Source: Aquabacterium sp. NJ1
GTDB lineage: Bacteria > Pseudomonadota > Gammaproteobacteria > Burkholderiales > Burkholderiaceae_C
DNA length: 64,000 nt
Direction of reading: 5' to 3'
Assembly (NCBI RefSeq): GCF_000768065.1
Contig: NZ_JRKM01000001.1
Location: forward strand, 3,206,001-3,270,000
Numbering within the stretch: the stretch's first letter is position 1; each line of letters opens with the position of its first letter. Under the pieces are notes generated by a model. That model worked only from the letters and a program-made list of their open reading frames with translations, was not told where the DNA came from and ran no database searches. The translations under genes were made by a program, and so were the position numbers. This document shows positions 1 to 8,756 of this stretch, in pieces.

Positions 1-460
1 TGGCGTTGATCTGGTCCTGGTTCATGGTGTGGGGGGCGCTGCCGCTGGCCTGGGCGCCCGGAGCCTGTTCGCCGGAGGCCGATGCGGCCTCGCTGCTGCC
101 GCTGGCCGGGCCCACATGCCAGGCCTCGGGCGTGCCCACCAAGTAATAACCACCTGCGCCTACAGCGGCCACGAAGGCCACCATGGACCACAGCACCTTG
201 CGCGATACCCGGCTGGCGGCGGGGGATGCGGCCGCTGGCGTGGCGCCAAGGGGGGGGGTGTGGGTGACGTTGTCATGCCCGCTGTGGGCCCCGCTGTCGG
301 TGTGCGAAGGCTGATCAGGCGACGCCATCACGGCTTCCAGCAATTGCCGCTCCAGCCTGGCCTTGGCCGCCTGGACCTGGTCTTCGGGCAAGGCGCCGCT
401 GCGGGCCAGTTCATCCAGTTGGCGCAATTGCGTCTTGAGTTGGTCGATGGCGCTGCTCAT
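1..460 (-). CDS. ccmI: c-type cytochrome biogenesis protein CcmI (partial, C-terminus beyond window)
   Basis: Reading the minus strand from an ATG at 460 gives an open frame to the window edge: a short coiled N-terminal region rich in Q, L and R, a proline/serine/histidine linker, a membrane segment around residues 87-105 (LWSMVAFVAAVGAGGYYLV), then an alanine-rich stretch. This layout, directly after ccmH, fits the CcmI/CycH apocytochrome chaperone of System I, whose C-terminal TPR domain would lie outside the window. The gene follows ccmH by 36 bases and is the ninth ccm gene in the run. A run of nine C residues (minus strand; G at 250-258) lies in the linker and could slip. Identity rests on position and layout, because the TPR domain is not visible. 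Confidence 0.8.
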   Translation of the reverse strand, partial: MSSAIDQLKTQLRQLDELARSGALPEDQVQAAKARLERQLLEAVMASPDQPSHTDSGAHSGHDNVTHTPPLGATPAAASPAASRVSRKVLWSMVAFVAAVGAGGYYLVGTPEAWHVGPASGSSEAASASGEQAPGAQASGSAPHTMNQDQINA

Positions 461-496
461 GGGTGCTTCAAGGTTGGGCGGGCGGGTTGGTTTGGA

Positions 497-1024
497 TCAA
501 GCCTGGTCCGGGGTATCGGGTGCATCTGGCGTGTCGGGGTCGAAGGCGTCGGGCGCCATGCGGGCACGGCGGCGCAGGTTCCACCACAGGAAGCCCAGGC
601 CGCCGACGGCCAGCAGGCCGGGGCCGAACCACAGCAGCAAGGTGTTGTTCTCAACCGGTGGGCGGTAGAGGATGAAGTTGCCGTAGCGCGCGGTCATGTA
701 GTCGCGGATCTGCTGCTCGTTCTTGCCTTGCTGCAGCTGCTCACGGATCTGCTGGCGCAGGTCGATGGCCAGGCCGGCATGCGAATCGGCGATGGTCTGG
801 TTCTGGCAGACCAGGCAACGCAGCTCGCTGGCAATGGCCATCATGCGGGCTTCCTGCTCGGGGTTGGCGGCCAGGGGCGCGGCCTCGCCGGCATGGGCCG
901 GGTCAGCCATCAGGCCTGACAAGGCCAGACAAAGGACGAGAGACAGGCTCAGCCAGGCACTGCGCCAGGCCGGCAAGAAGCGCATGGATGTGCGCGTTGA
1001 TGCATGCAACACAGGTTCAGCCAT
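497..1024 (-). CDS. ccmH: Cytochrome c maturation protein CcmH
   Basis: 175 residues with a signal peptide ending near AHA (about residue 45), the CcmH redox motif LRCLVCQN (C70, C73), and a C-terminal membrane helix (about 128-146) before a basic and acidic tail. CcmH reduces apocytochrome heme-binding cysteines in the periplasm together with CcmG, ahead of ligation by CcmF. The ATG at 1024 overlaps the ccmG stop by 8 bases, implying translational coupling; a second in-frame Met at 985 would give a more usual signal-peptide length. The length fits the short, non-fused CcmH form, with CcmI encoded separately next. Confidence 0.95.
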   Translation of the reverse strand: MAEPVLHASTRTSMRFLPAWRSAWLSLSLVLCLALSGLMADPAHAGEAAPLAANPEQEARMMAIASELRCLVCQNQTIADSHAGLAIDLRQQIREQLQQGKNEQQIRDYMTARYGNFILYRPPVENNTLLLWFGPGLLAVGGLGFLWWNLRRRARMAPDAFDPDTPDAPDTPDQA

Positions 1025-1541
1025 TCAGTTGCCTCAGCAAAGGTTCGATCTTGTCGCGCAGCACTTCGGGCGTGATGGGGCCGATCTGCTTGTAGCGGAT
1101 CACACCTTGCTGGTCGATGATGAAGGTCTCGGGCACGCCGTACACACCGAAGTCGATGCCGACGCGGCCGTCCTGGTCGAACAGGGATTCGACATACGGG
1201 TTGCCGCCTTCGCGCAGCCAGGCCTGGCCGTCAGGGCGTTCGTCCTTGTAGTTCAGGCCGTAGATGGGCACGAGCTTGCGTTGCGCGAACTCGACCAGCA
1301 CGGGGTGCTCTTCACGGCAGGCACCGCACCACGAGGCCCAGACATTGAGCATCCACACCTTGCCCAGCATGTCCTCCTTGCGCAAGGACCGTTGGGCGTC
1401 GGCCAGGGTGGGCAGGTTGAAGGTGGGCGCGGGCTTGCCGATCAAGGGCGAGGGCACTTCACGCGGGTCATGCTTGAGGCCCAGGCCCAAGAACACGGCC
1501 AGCGCCAGGAAGATGCCCAGCGGCAGCAAAAAGCGTTTCAT
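1017..1541 (-). CDS. ccmG: Thiol:disulfide interchange protein CcmG/DsbE
   Basis: 174 residues: an uncleaved N-terminal membrane anchor (about 5-22) followed by a thioredoxin fold with the active site WCGAC (C72, C75) and the conserved cis-proline loop GVPE (135-138). CcmG is the periplasmic reductant that keeps the CXXCH cysteines of apocytochromes, or the CcmH disulfide, reduced; electrons normally arrive from DsbD, and a dsbD gene lies at 40.8 kb. The start ATG overlaps the ccmF stop (ATGA). Length and motifs are normal for the family. Confidence 0.95.
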   Translation of the reverse strand: MKRFLLPLGIFLALAVFLGLGLKHDPREVPSPLIGKPAPTFNLPTLADAQRSLRKEDMLGKVWMLNVWASWCGACREEHPVLVEFAQRKLVPIYGLNYKDERPDGQAWLREGGNPYVESLFDQDGRVGIDFGVYGVPETFIIDQQGVIRYKQIGPITPEVLRDKIEPLLRQLNG

Positions 1542-3511
1542 GCGGCAGCCCCTTTCACGGCTTGCGGGGTGGTGGCCTCGGCCGTCTTGCGGGCACGGTA
1601 ACGGCGGTCACTGGCGGCCAGCACGCCGCCGATGGCCATGATCAGGCAGCCGCCCCAGATCCAGTCCACAAAGGGCTTGTGGTAGATGCGGATGATCCAG
1701 GCGCCCGAGTCCAGCTGCTCGCCCATGGACACGTACAGGTCACGCGTCACGCCGGCATCGATGGCGGCTTCGGTCATGGGGTTGGTCTGCACGCGGTAGA
1801 TGCGCTTTTCGGGGTAGAGCGTGGTGACGGCCTTGTCGCCCCGGGTGATGGCCATCTCGCCGCGTGCCGCCACATAGTTGGGGCCCTGCACCTCGCGCAC
1901 ATCGCGCAGGGTGAACACATAACCGCCCACCTCGGTGGTGTCGTTGACGTTCATCTTGACGTCGCGCTCGGTCTCGTAGGTCTTGACCATGCTGACGCCA
2001 AAGGCGAAGGCGGCCACGCCCAGGTGGGCCACCATCATGCCGATCATGGCGGTGGGCAGCTTGCGCAGCCCGTTGACGATGTTGCTGGCGGGCTTGATCT
2101 TGTCCCACAGGTCCACCAGCACCGAGCTGACGATCCAGAAGGCCATCCACAAGCCGACGGAGGTGCCCAGCGTGATCTTGCCGGCCAGCCATTGCGTGGC
2201 CAATGTGGCGACCACGGACACCACCAGCGCCCAGCGCAGGCGCACGGCCAGCTCAGGCAGCGCGGCCTGCTTCCAGCGTGCCAGCGGGCCCACGCCCATC
2301 AGGAAGACCAGCGGGGTCATCAAGGGCACGAAGACGGTGTCGAAGTAGGGCGGGCCCACCGAGATCTTGCCCAGGCCCATGGCGTCCAGGAACAGCGGGT
2401 AGAGCGTGCCCAGCAGCACCGAGCCGGTGGCCACGATCAGCAGCACGTTGTTGGCCAGCAGCATGGACTCTTTGGACAGCAGGCCAAAGCGCTGGCCCAG
2501 GCCCACGGTGGGCGCGCGCCAGGCATACAGCATCAGCGAGCTGCCGATGACCAGCACCAGGAAGGCCAGGATGAACAGGCCGCGCTTGGGGTCCGAGGCG
2601 AAGGCGTGCACCGATGACAGCACGCCCGAGCGCACGAGGAAGGTGCCCAGCAGCGACAGCGAGAAGGCCGTGATGGCCAGCAGCACCGTCCAGTTCTTGA
2701 AGCTGCCGCGCTTTTCCGTCACGGCCAGCGAGTGGATCAGGGCGGTGCCGGCCAGCCAGGGCATGAAGGAGGCGTTTTCAACCGGGTCCCAGAACCACCA
2801 GCCGCCCCAGCCCAGTTCGTAATAAGCCCACACGCTGCCCAGCATGATGCCGATGGTCAGGCAGACCCAGGCGGCAATGGTCCAGGGCCGTGTCCAGCGG
2901 GCCCAGTTGGCATCGAGCTGGCCGCCCAGCAGGGCCGCGATCGAAAAGGCGAAGGCGACCGAGAAGCCCACATAACCCATGTAGAGCATGGGCGGGTGCG
3001 CCACCATGCCAGGGTCTTGCAACAGGGGGTTGAGGTCACGGCCATCGAGGGCCATGGGCAGCAGGCGCTCGAAGGGGTTGGAGGTGACCAGCATGAAGAG
3101 CAGAAAGCCCACGCTGATCATGCCCATGACCGCCAGGATGCGCGCCAGCACGGCCTGTGGCAGGTGCTGACTGAACTGCGCCACGCACAGCATCCAGAAG
3201 GACAGCATCATCACCCACAGCAGCAGCGAGCCTTCGTGGCCACCCCACACGCCGGCAATGCGGTAGGGCAGGGGCAAGGCGCTGTTGGAGTTCGAGGCCA
3301 CATACAGCACCGAAAAATCATTGCGGATGAAGGACGCCATCAGCGCGAGGAAGGCCGCACCGATCAGCACGAACAGCACACGCGCCAGCGGGCGGGCCAG
3401 GCGCATCAGGGCCGCATCGTTCTTGTAGGCGCCCCACATGGGGACGGCGGAGAGCAGCAGCGACACGGCCAGCGCCAGCACCAGGGCAAGCAGGCCCAGT
3501 TCGGGAATCAT
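1538..3511 (-). CDS. ccmF: Heme lyase CcmF
   Basis: 657 residues, about 15 predicted membrane helices. It carries the tryptophan-rich heme-handling motif [11 protein letters not shown] (235-245) and conserved periplasmic/heme histidines in GGHEGS (H92) and AHPPML (H172). CcmF takes heme from holo-CcmE and ligates it to the CXXCH motifs of apocytochromes. The start overlaps the ccmE stop (ATGA) and the end overlaps the ccmG start. Length matches the family. The opposite strand is open over long stretches here, which is a codon-bias shadow. Confidence 0.97.
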   Translation of the reverse strand: MIPELGLLALVLALAVSLLLSAVPMWGAYKNDAALMRLARPLARVLFVLIGAAFLALMASFIRNDFSVLYVASNSNSALPLPYRIAGVWGGHEGSLLLWVMMLSFWMLCVAQFSQHLPQAVLARILAVMGMISVGFLLFMLVTSNPFERLLPMALDGRDLNPLLQDPGMVAHPPMLYMGYVGFSVAFAFSIAALLGGQLDANWARWTRPWTIAAWVCLTIGIMLGSVWAYYELGWGGWWFWDPVENASFMPWLAGTALIHSLAVTEKRGSFKNWTVLLAITAFSLSLLGTFLVRSGVLSSVHAFASDPKRGLFILAFLVLVIGSSLMLYAWRAPTVGLGQRFGLLSKESMLLANNVLLIVATGSVLLGTLYPLFLDAMGLGKISVGPPYFDTVFVPLMTPLVFLMGVGPLARWKQAALPELAVRLRWALVVSVVATLATQWLAGKITLGTSVGLWMAFWIVSSVLVDLWDKIKPASNIVNGLRKLPTAMIGMMVAHLGVAAFAFGVSMVKTYETERDVKMNVNDTTEVGGYVFTLRDVREVQGPNYVAARGEMAITRGDKAVTTLYPEKRIYRVQTNPMTEAAIDAGVTRDLYVSMGEQLDSGAWIIRIYHKPFVDWIWGGCLIMAIGGVLAASDRRYRARKTAEATTPQAVKGAAA

Positions 3512-3969
3512 TTCATCTCCTTGGCTTGCCCGGCTTCGATGCGGGCGTTGGCTTGTGCGGCGCGCTTGAGCGCTTCAGCGGCTTCAGGCGGCATGTAGTT
3601 CTCGTCGTGCTTGGCCAGGACTTCCTGCGCCACGAAGACACCATCGGGGCCCAGCTTGCCTTGGGCCACCACGCCTTTGCCTTCCTTGAACAGGTCGGGC
3701 AGGATGCCCTGGTAGCGCACCGACACCTTGCGGAAGGTGTCGGTCACCACGAAGTTCACCATCACGCCGTCGCGCGTGACCGAGCCCTTCTCGACCAGGC
3801 CACCGAGGCGGAAGGTGCGGTCCAGCGGGGCCTCCTTGGCCACGATCTGCGAGGGCGTGAAGAAGAACACCAGGTTCTTCTGGAAGGCGTTGAGCACCAG
3901 GGCGGTGGCCACGCCCAGGATGGCCAGGCCACCCAGGATCAGCGTCAGGCGCTTTTTGCGCGGGGTCAT
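3508..3969 (-). CDS. ccmE: Heme chaperone CcmE
   Basis: 153 residues with an N-terminal membrane anchor (about 9-27) and an OB-fold periplasmic domain. The covalent heme attachment motif HDENY is present, with His121, so this is the histidine-type CcmE rather than the cysteine variant. CcmE receives heme from the CcmABCD complex and carries it to CcmF. It sits between ccmD, 1 base upstream, and ccmF, which it overlaps. Confidence 0.97.
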   Translation of the reverse strand: MTPRKKRLTLILGGLAILGVATALVLNAFQKNLVFFFTPSQIVAKEAPLDRTFRLGGLVEKGSVTRDGVMVNFVVTDTFRKVSVRYQGILPDLFKEGKGVVAQGKLGPDGVFVAQEVLAKHDENYMPPEAAEALKRAAQANARIEAGQAKEMK

Positions 3970-3970
3970 G

Positions 3971-4159
3971 TCAGTATTCCTCTTGTTCGGTGGCGTCCAC
4001 CTCTTGGGCGGACTGCCAGGCCTGGCGGCGACGGTGTGCCGCCATCAGTGGCTCGACCACCATGCACAGCAGGGTCACGCCATAAGCGCCCCAGATGTAC
4101 CGGCCGTAGCCATCCATGGCGATGAATTGAGACAGGCTGTGCCATTGCGGTGTCGACAT
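3971..4159 (-). CDS. ccmD: Heme exporter subunit CcmD
   Basis: A 62-residue protein with one membrane helix (about 21-40) and a basic, then acidic, C-terminal tail. It is placed exactly between ccmC and ccmE. The conserved YIWGAYG-like segment preceding the helix is typical of CcmD, a small subunit that releases holo-CcmE from the CcmABC complex. Sequence conservation in this family is low, so the call leans on size, topology and position. Confidence 0.9.
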   Translation of the reverse strand: MSTPQWHSLSQFIAMDGYGRYIWGAYGVTLLCMVVEPLMAAHRRRQAWQSAQEVDATEQEEY

Positions 4160-4162
4160 GGC

Positions 4163-4927
4163 TTACTCCTTGGGGCCCGTTGGCCCGGCAGGCCCGTTTA
4201 CCAGCGCCTGCACCCACTGCGTTTCACGCTCGCGCTCCAGCACGATGGCGCGGGTGCGGGTGAAGACCACGGCAAAGGCGTAGGCCCAGAACGCGATCGT
4301 CATCAGCAGCATGGCGGTGAGCATGGTCGAGGCCATCTTGGGCGCGGCCGTCATGCTGATGGAGGCGCCCTGGTGCAGGGTGTTCCACCAGCGCACAGAG
4401 AAATAGATGATGGGCACGTTGATGGCGCCCACCAGCGCAATCAGGGCGCCAGCCGCATCGCTGCGACGCGGGTCGTCAATGGCTTCGGTCAGGGCCATGT
4501 AGCCCAGGTACAGGAAGAGCAGGATCAGCTCGGAGGTGAGGCGCGCGTCCCACACCCACCAGGCACCCCAGGTGGGCTTGCCCCAGAAGGCGCCCGTCCA
4601 CAAGGCGATGAAGGTGAACAGCGCGCCGGTGGGGGCGATGGCGCGCGCCAGCATGGAAGCCAACCGCACCTTGAAGGCCCAGCCCACGGCAGCCCACAAG
4701 GCCATGGCCATGTACAGCACCATGGACATCCACGCAGCGGGCACATGGATGAAGATGATGCGGTAGGACTGGCCTTGCTGGAAGTCCGTCGGGGCCACGA
4801 TGAAGCCCTGGTACAGGCCGGCTGCCGACATGATCAGGCACAGGGCCCATAACCAGGGCATCAGGGCCGAGGCCAGGCGCTCGAACTTCGAGGGCGCAGC
4901 GAAAGTGGTCCAGCTCAGCTTTGACAT
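4163..4927 (-). CDS. ccmC: Heme exporter subunit CcmC
   Basis: 254 residues, six predicted membrane helices, and the WWD-type heme motif WGAWWVWDAR (120-129) with a conserved histidine in HVPAAW (H61). CcmC presents heme to CcmE at the periplasmic face and is needed for the covalent heme-CcmE bond. It follows ccmB by about 20 bases and precedes ccmD by 3. Confidence 0.97.
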   Translation of the reverse strand: MSKLSWTTFAAPSKFERLASALMPWLWALCLIMSAAGLYQGFIVAPTDFQQGQSYRIIFIHVPAAWMSMVLYMAMALWAAVGWAFKVRLASMLARAIAPTGALFTFIALWTGAFWGKPTWGAWWVWDARLTSELILLFLYLGYMALTEAIDDPRRSDAAGALIALVGAINVPIIYFSVRWWNTLHQGASISMTAAPKMASTMLTAMLLMTIAFWAYAFAVVFTRTRAIVLERERETQWVQALVNGPAGPTGPKE

Positions 4928-4946
4928 GGTGGTGTGGTTCGGGGCA

Positions 4947-5603
4947 TCAATCCAGGGCGATCTTCAAGGCGGCGGCGGTGGCCCAGGGCGCGCCCAGCAC
5001 GGTCAGCAGCAACAAGGCGCCCAGCAGCGACAAATGGCCTTCGGGCGACAAGCCCGAGGATACGGCCACCACGGCGCCCGCGCCAAAGATCAGCACCGGC
5101 ACGGCCAGGGGCAAGACCAGCAGCACGATGAGCATGCCACCGCTGCGTAAACCCAGTGTTAACGCCGCGCCCACGCCACCCAGCAGGCTGAGCACCGGCG
5201 TGCCCAGCAGCAGGCTGATGACCAGGGTGAGCAGTTGTTCGCCGGGCAGGTCAAACAACAGGCCCAGCACCGGCGAGGCCAGTACCAGGGGCAGGCCGTT
5301 GATCGTCCAGTGGGAAAAGGCTTTGGCCAGGGCCAGGCCGGGCAGCGAGCGGCCGCTCAACAGCATCTGCTCCAGGCTGCCGTCGGCGAAGTCGCTGCCG
5401 TACAGGCTGCCCAGCGAGAGCAGCGAGGCCAGCAGGGCGCAGACCCACACCACGCCCGGTGCAATGGTGCGCAGGGTTTGCGGCTCGGGCCCCACGCCCA
5501 GCGGGAACAGGCTGGCCGCCACGATGAAGAACACGAGCGGCAACAGGGCTTCGACGCGGCGCCTTGCGGCCAGTCGCCAGTCACGCAGGATCAGGGGCCA
5601 CAT
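4947..5603 (-). CDS. ccmB: Heme exporter permease CcmB
   Basis: 218 residues, six membrane helices, beginning with the family-typical cytoplasmic RDWRLAARRR and including a GSLYGSDFADGSLEQ loop that contacts the ATPase. CcmB is the permease partner of CcmA in the ABC complex that drives release of holo-CcmE. It starts 5 bases after the ccmA stop. Confidence 0.96.
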   Translation of the reverse strand: MWPLILRDWRLAARRRVEALLPLVFFIVAASLFPLGVGPEPQTLRTIAPGVVWVCALLASLLSLGSLYGSDFADGSLEQMLLSGRSLPGLALAKAFSHWTINGLPLVLASPVLGLLFDLPGEQLLTLVISLLLGTPVLSLLGGVGAALTLGLRSGGMLIVLLVLPLAVPVLIFGAGAVVAVSSGLSPEGHLSLLGALLLLTVLGAPWATAAALKIALD

Positions 5604-5608
5604 CGCGT

Positions 5609-6205
5609 TCAGCTCCGTGCCAGGCTGGCCACCGCGGCCAGGTCCAGCTCGATGCGGTCGGGCAGGGTCAGCGCCTGGTGGCTGGTCAGCACCACCGAGC
5701 CGCCTGCCTGACGGTGCGCCTGCAGCAGGGCGTTGAGCGTGGCCACGCCGGTGTCGTCCAGCGCGTCGAAGGGTTCGTCCAGCACCCAGCAGGTGTCGGG
5801 CGGCGTCAGCAGCAGGCGCGCCAGGGCGACGCGGCGGCGCTGGCCTTGCGACAGGGTGCGCACCGGGTTGTGGCGCTTGCCTTTGACACCCATGTGGGCC
5901 AGGGCGGCCAGCAGCTGGGCTTCGTCGGCCTGATCACCATGCAGCTCCACCAGGAAGGCCAGGGCCTCCTGGGCGCTGAGGTCATCTTTCAAGGCGTGCT
6001 GGTGGCCCAGGTAGACCACGCGGGCGGCACGCGCCAGTTGGCCTTCAGCCGGTTCGGACAGCCCTGCCAGCAGGCGCAGCAGGCTGGTCTTGCCCTGGCC
6101 GTTGGGGCCGCGTACCCACAGCAGCTGCCCGGCCTGCACAGTCAGGTCCAGCCGGTCAAACAGCAGGCGGGCACCCCGGCGGCAGGCCAGTGCCTGGGCG
6201 CGCAC
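5609..6205 (-). CDS. ccmA: Cytochrome c biogenesis ATP-binding protein CcmA
   Basis: ABC ATPase with Walker A GPNGQGKTS, signature LSQGQRRRVALA, and Walker B CWVLDEPFDALD. It powers the CcmAB complex of System I. The longest frame begins at a TTG (6244) inside the end of the upstream barrel gene. I prefer the GTG at 6205 because the following residues (RAQALACRRG) align with the usual CcmA N-terminus; this gives 198 residues and a 16-base gap after the barrel stop. Either way the gene is tightly joined to the upstream multiheme cluster, with no room for an ordinary separate promoter. Confidence 0.95.
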   Translation of the reverse strand: MRAQALACRRGARLLFDRLDLTVQAGQLLWVRGPNGQGKTSLLRLLAGLSEPAEGQLARAARVVYLGHQHALKDDLSAQEALAFLVELHGDQADEAQLLAALAHMGVKGKRHNPVRTLSQGQRRRVALARLLLTPPDTCWVLDEPFDALDDTGVATLNALLQAHRQAGGSVVLTSHQALTLPDRIELDLAAVASLARS

Positions 6206-6221
6206 GTGCCAGTGTCCGGGG

Positions 6222-8738
6222 TCAGTAGTCGTATCGGTAGCCAAGGAAGTAGGTGTAGCGGGTGCTGCGGTCGATGCTGGTGCCCTCGGTGCGGGTGTAG
6301 TCCACGTTCAGGTTGGACTCCAGCGTGACGGTGGGGCGAGGCTTGAATGATGCCTTCAAACCGGGCCCCCAGGCGACCGTCGTGATGTTGAGGCCTGAGG
6401 TCAGGTCCTGGCTGACGTTGCGCTGCCAGCGCAGGCCGGGCTCGACCTGCCAGGCATCACCCAGCGGCGTCATGTTGTTGTAGTTGAGCATGTAGGTCTT
6501 GATCATGCGCCCGCGCATGACCGAGGCGGTGAACACATTGGTGTCACGCTCCGAGTACAGGTTGGAGCCGATGGCCAGCAGGCTCAGCGTGCGGGACTGG
6601 CCGCTGTCGGGCTGGCCGGTGGGCAGCACCGGGTTGGGGGCGATGGGGCCGGTGCGGTTGAGGTCCACCGTGGCGCCAGTCTGCCATTGCGTGGTGACCG
6701 GCCGGGTCACCGAGAGCATGGCGTGCGTCCAGTACGACACATTGGATCGCACCAGCTCGCGCAACTGGTCGACGCTGTAGCCGTGGCTCTTCAGGTCATC
6801 GATGGTCTGCGGGATGACGCCCGCGTCCACGAAGTCCTGGAACTGGAAGAACAGGGTCTGGCTCAAGGCCGCCGGGGTGAGGGCGCGCCGCTCGTACAGG
6901 GCGTTGACCGTGGTGTTGTCTTCGGCCATGTACATGCCCTGCAGGCTGGCCACGTTGAGCTTCTTGAAGATCACGTCGTAGTCGGTCGAGCCCATCAGCG
7001 AGGCGTTCTGCGTGAAGTAGCGCAGGTCGGCGCCCACGGCGCGGCGGTCCACCTCGCCATCGACCATGCGTTGCAGCACGAAGAGGGAACCACCCAGGTT
7101 GGGTGTGAGTGCGTCGGCGTCCAGCGCCGTGCCCATGAAGTAGCGCTTTGACTGGCCCAGCTGGTCGGTGGGTGAACCCACGGCGGCCGAGACCTTGAGC
7201 TTGGGCTTGAGCAGGTAGCTGCCGGATGCGCCGTCATAACGGCCTTCGCCACCCCACATCGCCGATTGGCGGCCCAGCCGGGTGCGCAGGCCGTTCTTCA
7301 GGCCCTGGTAGTCGAAGTAGGCGGCGGTCAGGCGGTTGCGGCTGCGGCTCTTGCCCTTGAGCTGGGCGTCGCTCAGCAGGTTGTAGTCGTACTGGTCGCG
7401 GAACACCATCTTCATGTCGCGCTCGGTGTCACGTGAGCGCCAGGTGGTGTCCACATTGGTCGACAGCAGGCGCTGGTCGGTGGTGCTGATGGGGGCCTTG
7501 CTGCGCTTGTCGATCTCGTCGGCGCTCAAGGGCGAGCCGTCGGTGTCGCGCAAGGCCTGGGTTTCGGTGGTGGACTTGCCGCCGTAGTAGTACTGCGAAA
7601 TCGAGCCGGTGACCGTGTTGATGGTGCGCTCGGGCTTGGCCAGCGACTCGATGGTGGTGGCCGGCTTCAGTTCGGTGGGCTGCAGGCCGGCCAGCGCCGC
7701 CTTGACGCGCTCGGCGCCCGCGCCTTGCGGGTACTGCTTGAGGTAGTTCTCGAACTCGGCCTGGGCCTTGGTGGGCTCGCCTTGCGCCAGCCGCACCATG
7801 CCCAGCAGTTCCTGGGCATCGGGGGTGATGGCGGTGGGCGGCAGTTCCAGCAACTGGTTGAGCAGCTTGGCGGCGTCGTCCAGCCTTTGTTGTTCATAGG
7901 CCTGGCGGGACTGATCCAGGAGGTCACGCGCCTGTTGCTCGGGGGCTTGCGGCGTGGCCGGTGTCGACGGGGTGGCGGGTGATGTGGCCGCTGAGGGGGC
8001 CGTGGCGGCGCCGGTTTCAGCCTTGGGCCGAGTCGGCTCGGCCAGCTTGACGATCACGGCCTGCGGGAAGCGAGCCAGCTGTTTGATCGCTGCCTCGGCC
8101 TCTGCCTGCGTGGCGAAATAACCCAGGTCCATTTCGTAGACCTGTTTGCCGTCCACGATGCGCCGCGCGGTGAACACCTGGTAGTTCTGCAAGGCCTGAG
8201 GAATGGGCACATCCACACTGATCTTGGGATCGTTGGATCGGGCCAGCGCGATGACGTAGCGCTGTTCAGGCGTGAGCGCGGGTTCGGCTTTGGCCGAAGC
8301 TTGTCTGACCGCCGCCCCCAGGCCTTCGAGCACCACCTCGATCGTGCGGTCGCCCTTGCCGGTGCGCACCTTGAACGGCGTGCTCTGGCTGAACGAGATC
8401 ACCAGGCGGCGGTTGATGTCGTCGAGCTTGTCGGTGCGCACGGGCTCGTCTTCGATGGTGAGCGTGGGCAGGCCATCGTTCTTGACCACGCGGCGCTCAC
8501 CGGCCACGTAGACCGGCGGCACATCGGTGAGCCGCACCTGGTAGTAGGCCTGGGTCAGGTCCTTGGTGCGAGACGTGGTTGATCGCAGCAGGCTGACTGG
8601 CGTGCTCAGGCGAATCTGCACCACGGCGTTGTTGCCGTCGCGGTGGACGTCGATGTCTTCGAGGATCTCGGCCTGCGCGGACCAGGTGCTCAAGGCGATC
8701 AGCGCGGCCAGCAGCCGGGGGCGTGTCACAAGGTTCAT
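6222..8738 (-). CDS. Large outer-membrane beta-barrel protein with SPOR-like and TPR segments (putative porin of a porin-cytochrome conduit)
   Basis: 838 residues with four visible parts. There is a signal peptide (1-24). Residues about 25-145 are beta-rich and resemble AMIN-type domains. A SPOR-like segment lies near 185-232 (NYQVFTARR to AVIVKL), followed by a Pro/Ala/Thr linker and a TPR region (about 268-352). From about 375 to the end, alternating polar/aromatic strands separated by charged loops end in YFLGYRYDY, an aromatic C-terminus typical of outer-membrane barrels. There is no CXXCH motif. It follows the 40-heme gene by 18 bases, as MtrB/PioB-type porins accompany multiheme cytochromes. 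The porin role is inferred from this context; a polysaccharide-secretion barrel (PgaA/BcsC-like) is the alternative. The N-terminal extension is unusual for an MtrB-type porin. Confidence 0.7.
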   Translation of the reverse strand: MNLVTRPRLLAALIALSTWSAQAEILEDIDVHRDGNNAVVQIRLSTPVSLLRSTTSRTKDLTQAYYQVRLTDVPPVYVAGERRVVKNDGLPTLTIEDEPVRTDKLDDINRRLVISFSQSTPFKVRTGKGDRTIEVVLEGLGAAVRQASAKAEPALTPEQRYVIALARSNDPKISVDVPIPQALQNYQVFTARRIVDGKQVYEMDLGYFATQAEAEAAIKQLARFPQAVIVKLAEPTRPKAETGAATAPSAATSPATPSTPATPQAPEQQARDLLDQSRQAYEQQRLDDAAKLLNQLLELPPTAITPDAQELLGMVRLAQGEPTKAQAEFENYLKQYPQGAGAERVKAALAGLQPTELKPATTIESLAKPERTINTVTGSISQYYYGGKSTTETQALRDTDGSPLSADEIDKRSKAPISTTDQRLLSTNVDTTWRSRDTERDMKMVFRDQYDYNLLSDAQLKGKSRSRNRLTAAYFDYQGLKNGLRTRLGRQSAMWGGEGRYDGASGSYLLKPKLKVSAAVGSPTDQLGQSKRYFMGTALDADALTPNLGGSLFVLQRMVDGEVDRRAVGADLRYFTQNASLMGSTDYDVIFKKLNVASLQGMYMAEDNTTVNALYERRALTPAALSQTLFFQFQDFVDAGVIPQTIDDLKSHGYSVDQLRELVRSNVSYWTHAMLSVTRPVTTQWQTGATVDLNRTGPIAPNPVLPTGQPDSGQSRTLSLLAIGSNLYSERDTNVFTASVMRGRMIKTYMLNYNNMTPLGDAWQVEPGLRWQRNVSQDLTSGLNITTVAWGPGLKASFKPRPTVTLESNLNVDYTRTEGTSIDRSTRYTYFLGYRYDY

Positions 8739-8756
8739 GTTGGTTTTCAGGGGACT

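Noticed and set aside
1562-2617. Long plus-strand frames opposite ccmF (also opposite purH, the peptidase and the barrel gene)
   Set aside because: GC-rich third positions leave the opposite strand open. The products are His/Gln/Gly/Arg-rich with no domain.
6206-6244. CcmA start at TTG 6244 with a 23-base overlap
   Set aside because: The extra 13 residues do not look like CcmA and there is no ribosome site; GTG 6205 aligns with the family start.
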